Assembly (NCBI RefSeq): GCF_037975245.1
Contig: NC_092563.1
Location: 30,345,960-30,409,959 of the forward strand
DNA length: 64,000 nt
Direction of reading: 5' to 3'
DNA from: Apostichopus japonicus
Taxonomy: Eukaryota; Echinodermata; Holothuroidea; Aspidochirotida; Stichopodidae
Part shown: positions 27,001 to 33,000 of the stretch, one piece after another
How positions within the stretch are numbered: position 1 is the first letter of the stretch
Layout: each line of letters begins with the position of its first letter
Position numbers and translations under genes: made by a program
The notes under the pieces: generated by a model
The model's database searches: none
Seen by the model: the letters and a program-made list of their open reading frames with translations, nothing else
Told to the model about the DNA's origin: nothing

Positions 27001-30000
27001 TTGTTTTGTTGGCTTTATGTTTCAATTCATATTATGTTGCTATGTTATAGGATGTTATATTTGCTGGCTGAAATTAAAGGAAAGGTTAAAGGTCATCAGT
27101 GTTGCTAGCAAATAAGCTAGAAATTAAGTAATAGAATGGTCACCTGTGATCAAACTTTAAAACATTGTACTGCCACCATCAAAGCAGTTTGTTTGCCTTA
27201 ATAAAACAATTATTGATCTATAATTTAACTTTCCACTATATATGCCAATAACTTGGAGATTGGGTCACCGAAACTCAAAGAAGCACGTTTAGTAAATTTC
27301 ATCAATTTTAGTATTCCAAAATTAAGTTACAGCCCATGCAAACTGGTTACACTGTTAGTGTAAGATGTTTTATCCAGTCCATATAAAGAATGCAAGAATG
27401 GGACAGTGGGAGTCAAGACTATATAGGGACAGTGGGAGTCAAGACTATATAGGGACAGTGGGGGTCAAGACTATATAGGGACAGTGGTCATTAAGACTAT
27501 ATAGGGACAGTGTGAGTCAAGACTATATAGGGACAGTGGGGGTCAAGACTATATAGGGACAGTGGGGGTAAAGACTATATAGGGACAGTGGGGATCAAGA
27601 CTATATAGGGACAGTGGGGGTCAAGACTATATAGGGACAGTGGGGGTCAAGACTATATAGGGACAGTGGGGGTCAAGACTATATAGGGAAAGGGGGTCAA
27701 GACTATATAGGGACAGTGGGGGTCAAGACTATATAGGGACAGTGGGGGTCAAGACTATATAGGGATAGTGGGGGTCAATACTATATAGGGACAGTGGGGG
27801 TCAAGACTATATAGGGACAGTGGGGATCAAGACTATATAGGGACAGTGGGGATTAAGACTATATAGGGACAGTGGGGTCAATACTATATAGGGACAGTGG
27901 GGATCAAGACTATACAGGGACATTGGGGGTCAAGACTATATAGGGACAGTGGGGATCAAGACTATATAGGGACAGTGGGGGTCAAGACTATATAGGGACA
28001 GTGGGGGTCAGGACTATATAGGGACAGTGAGGGTCAAGACTATATAGGGACAGTGGGGGTCAAGACTATACAGGGACAGTGGGGGTCAAGACTATATAGG
28101 GACAGTGGGGATCAAGACTATATAGGGACAGTGGGGGTACAAGACTATATAGGGACAGTGGGGGTCAAGACTATATAGGGACAGTGGGGTCAAGACTATA
28201 TAGGGACAGTGGGGGTCAAGACTATATGGGGATAGTGGGGGTCAATACTATATAGGGACAGTGGGGTCAATACTATATAGGGACAGTGGGGATCAAGACT
28301 ATACAGGGACATTGGGGGTCAAGACTATATAGGGACAGTGGGGATCAAGACTATATAGGGACAGTGGGGGTCAAGACTGTATAGGGACAGTGGGGATCAG
28401 GACTATATAGGGACAGTGGGGATCAGGACTATATAGGGACAGTGGGGGTCAAGACTATACAGGGACAGTGGGGGTCAAGACTATATAGGGACAGTGGGGA
28501 TCTAGACTATATAGGGACAGTGGGGGTACAAGACTATATAGGGACAGTGGGGGTCAAGAATATATAGGGACAGTGGGGGTCAAGACTATATAGGGACAGT
28601 GGGGGTACAAGATCAGTGAATGCAGAGGTAGGTAGGTACAGTAAGTGTCATATTGCTTGCAAACCTCTATCAATATTAATGACAGATTGAACAATAATGA
28701 AAGCATCAAAATTTATAGCAATGTTTTTAAAGATGCAGAGAAATTTTCAAAGAGTAGGCCTACTATTTCCTAGTATTGCAGAGCATGGAGACTTTTTTAA
28801 TTTATATGTTTCCTTCTTACCAAATTCTTTTTTTTTTCATCTGCAATTTTGTTTTTTATTTTGTCTTTGAGTGTGACTTTTCATGCTGCTAGAGGAAGCA
28901 ATGTTTATACAGTACACATGACAACACCAATGTGAGAGTATTGTATATGAGAGAGCATTAATGACATGGCAAACAGTGAATGGTATATATGTGCAATTTT
29001 ATTTATTTTATCACCAGCTGTACAGAATGAAAGGGATCGTATAAGTACGAGGCGTCCAAGCTATGAAGATTCCCTCAGCAACGCTGGTGTTTCCATTCAT
29101 CATCTAGTGCAAGCAGAACTCAACTGCAGACAAATATTTGGGCATGTAAGTGAAGTGGTATAGTTTGGTAGAATGTATATATAGCACAATACACCTGCAG
29201 CCTGGACCTTCTGTTCCAAGGCAAAGCCTTGAGATCATCAGTATATGGGCCCTAAAATATGCTAGACAGTCAGAAAATGGTCTCTGATTTCAACAGGAAT
29301 GCAGTTTAACTGCATCCCAGATGCAAGCATTTTGTCTCCCTGGGACATTAATTGCACAATTAAACATTCCTTTAGTGTCTGGGAATAGGCTTGAATTTGA
29401 GAGTCAGAACCTCCATGCAAGTGCCTTTAAATTTATTTTTCAATAGCCTAATACTGATGGCCATCATTGAGTTTGTGTGAATTCCTGAGGCTTTCAGCCA
29501 GGAAGGTTTCTTCAGAAGATGTTTAAAAGAATCATTGGAAAGAACTAACTTGAGGAGGTTCAATCTATGAACATTTGGTACTTTTGTGAATCAAAACTGC
29601 AGCTGTCTTTTACAGCACACCAGCAACCCTGCAATGAATTTTGCAAAGGCATAAATTTCCAACAAAGTCCACCCTGTGAATATTTTATCGCCAACAAGCA
29701 ACAAAAGTTAAGGTCGTCATAGTAATTGACAGTAACATATTATAATGCCTCATGACAAATACAGAATATGCTAATGTTTGATATAGCCTTTACTGTTATC
29801 TTTGTGTATGCCTCTGGTGAGGATTCTGAAAGTTGACTCAAATCGCTGACTTGCTTTTAACCTCTTTAAAGAAACTGCAAACAATTTTGTTTTTACTTTG
29901 CAGATGTCGACTTCCAACTTGAGTGAGAGTGTGTTAGCCAGTAGGAAGGTAGCGTCCATGAACGACATCTGTGAGAGCATGAAACAGCAGCTCCTGGTAC

Positions 30001-33000
30001 TGGTGGAGTGGGCTAAGTACATACCCAGTTTCTGCGAATTACCTCTAGATGATCAAGTAAGTAATGTAAAAAATTAAATACCACATGTATAAGAAAAAAC
30101 AAACTTTGATGAAGTGTAAGCCATCACTATCGTCATTGATAACTAATAAAGATAACCTAAACATGATATGATGTTCCTAGAACTTTCAGTGTGTTGCTAA
30201 GTGAAGATAAATAAATGAAATTTGTGGAGTTGAGATCATACACTGTAGTACCTTTGGGTACAGGGCAACCCTAAATTGCGCACATTTTCTGCAGTCTGTG
30301 ACAAGGCTTTCAAAACCATATTTAATTTGCCAATGGACACCTTTGATATCAAAGCAATGCTTTCATACAACCATTAATCAGCTAGACACTTTGTGGTGTT
30401 CCTATATATAGGAATCACTTGTGTGAATATAAAATAATTCAAATGTAGAACATTGTGATATGTGAGTTCCTAAATAATGTAATATTTCCGTCTCTGTCAT
30501 TTGGTACATCCTTTAAGTGTTGCAGCTCTTAGATTGGATACAATCCTTTAAATGAATGAGAAGTGTGTACAGAAATTCATAAACATTCATGAACAGACAA
30601 GCCAAGAGTTCACTGAATAACCGAGCAATAAGCAATACTGAAGAAACAATCAAATATTGAAACTTACATATATATATTTTGGTTGTTGACATGTCACTGT
30701 TTATTTTGGTAATATGTAGTGAGTCATCCCGGTTTCATTGTTTCTACTCTGTACACTGACAATCTTTAACAGATGTTGGGCAATAATCATTTCCATTCAT
30801 CAATCTGAAATAAAAGTCTTTCAGTTTGACATGGATTTATATAGCGAAAACAGTCATTGCTATTCATATGTCATCCATATAGTTTGCTGACCAAATAGCA
30901 GCGATGGATTTTATGTCCCACGATCAGGTACTCTCAGTAGGAGTGCAAGTTCAACATGCGGTTTCATTATTACACATTAGTCAGGTTAATATTAGCAGGA
31001 TTCAGTTGAATGAATATTACATAAATAGATAAAGGAAGTGCAGTGGAAGTCGAGTATCCTTGCAGTACATGCAATGTAAGAGAACAGAATGACTGCTGCA
31101 GCACAGATCAAGTAATGGGAAGCATCATTTATTAAAATCATTCTCACCCAGAACACAAAAAAGTGAAGTAAGAGTGCAAGTCCATAATCATGTAGGTGAT
31201 AAATGTTAAGGTACATGGACATGTCCACTAGGTTCTAGAGGATGCTCAGCATATAATCATTTAATAAATTTACAGAAGTTTGGTGTATGTAAAAAAGTGA
31301 GATTTCAGAGAGGATTGTCTTTCTCCCCCTAAACTCGCCCCCCCCCCACCAACCCTTATAGAAAGATATTTGTTACTCCTTTCTAAGATGCTGCAAATTA
31401 AACCAATAATGTCCTAAATCTGTGGTAAATCATAGAAAGGAAAATGACAAAGTGACATGTATTTTTATTTAAATGTGTTGCCTTGAATGCTGCATGCAGG
31501 TAATGCTAACCTTGTGCTCCCTGTAAGTACCAATCAACCAACCAAAAAACAAAAGAAAATGGCTGACAATGTATAAATTGCTACTGCACCCTTCCAAGTC
31601 AACAATAGAAGACTTGAACATTCAGTGGTTGGTTAATGAGTTTGGTTTTGACGAGGTCATTGATTAATTAGTGGTATTTACTGATATCAAGATAGACCTA
31701 TGTCAGTGTAATCTGAATGGAGCCTATTAGCTGTTTACCTTAAATCGATTGAGACGTCCATTTTTTGGCCTATCAGATAATTAAGATCTCATGATTATAT
31801 AACAGGCCTTCTGTCAAATAAGTCAATATGATATTGTACAATGTGATTTAAGATAAAGTAAAGACACTAGCAATCTTGTGGATATTGGCAAATTTAAAGG
31901 GACTGTATGCAGTGAAGCAAAATGAAGCTAGGTGTTAAAAATTCTGTAATAAACTTATACAAAGTAATGCCTATTCTCTATGACAATAGTGTAGACACTA
32001 ATATCGTCAAAAAATCTATGTGGACTGCCATGCAAGTGTGTTGTTAGTTTTCAAATATTGTGGCCAATTTTATAAGCTTCAAGGCTGATAGAAACTTTTG
32101 GGTAATTACTACTAGCTGCCAATCTAAAACAAGACAATTATTCTCCCAGTCAATTACTGCATTGGTACTGAACTACTGTGCTATACTGCTCTGCAATAAA
32201 AAAAAAGGCTAGTATACTCAATCAATTAAAATTGCAAGGAAGTTTGTTTTATATAATAAATACATGGTGGTGTTTCTTCTTCTAAATTCTTCAGCCACTA
32301 GATTTAAACAAAGTATCATAAAAGCAGAAAATGATGAGTCTGATCATGGAAGTTAGAGGTTTTTGACCCAAAATAAAGCTATTTATTTCCTCCATACATA
32401 TGCTAATACATATGCTACATTATACATATGGCAGCAATACATCACATTCAAACTGATTAAAATAGCTAATATATAACTTTTGCTCAAACAATTCTGTTAA
32501 AAAGTTGTTTTGGAATTAATCTTTGTTTGCCCCTCACTGTGAAAATTGGGAGGGCAGGAGTTTGTCTTTGCATGGTAACTAGAGATGCACAACACTGAAG
32601 GATCATTCAGATTATCAATTTTTGCATGCCTCATAGTAAAATTTTGATTGTTGTTGAAATAATAAAATTTTGAGATTAAACATTGAAATTCTGAGATTAA
32701 ATAATGAATTTTGACAAAATAAGGAAGTGGTCAAAATTTTGAAATTTAAAATGTCCTGTCTTCCCCTCTGTAGTATAAATCTACAATACTAAAGTCTTTT
32801 TGAGAAGATTCCCAAATCCTGCTAGCTTACTTCCCCCGCCCCCCGCCCCCCTTCCCCCACACACTTTTTAAAGCATCCCTTTGCTAAAAATAATCTTTCC
32901 CTCTTGCCCTCGTAGAAGCTTAAGTTTCAATTGCCTTTTTTTGCTTTCATTCAGGTTGCTCTGTTGAGAGCTCATGCTGGTGAGCATCTGGTTCTAGGAG

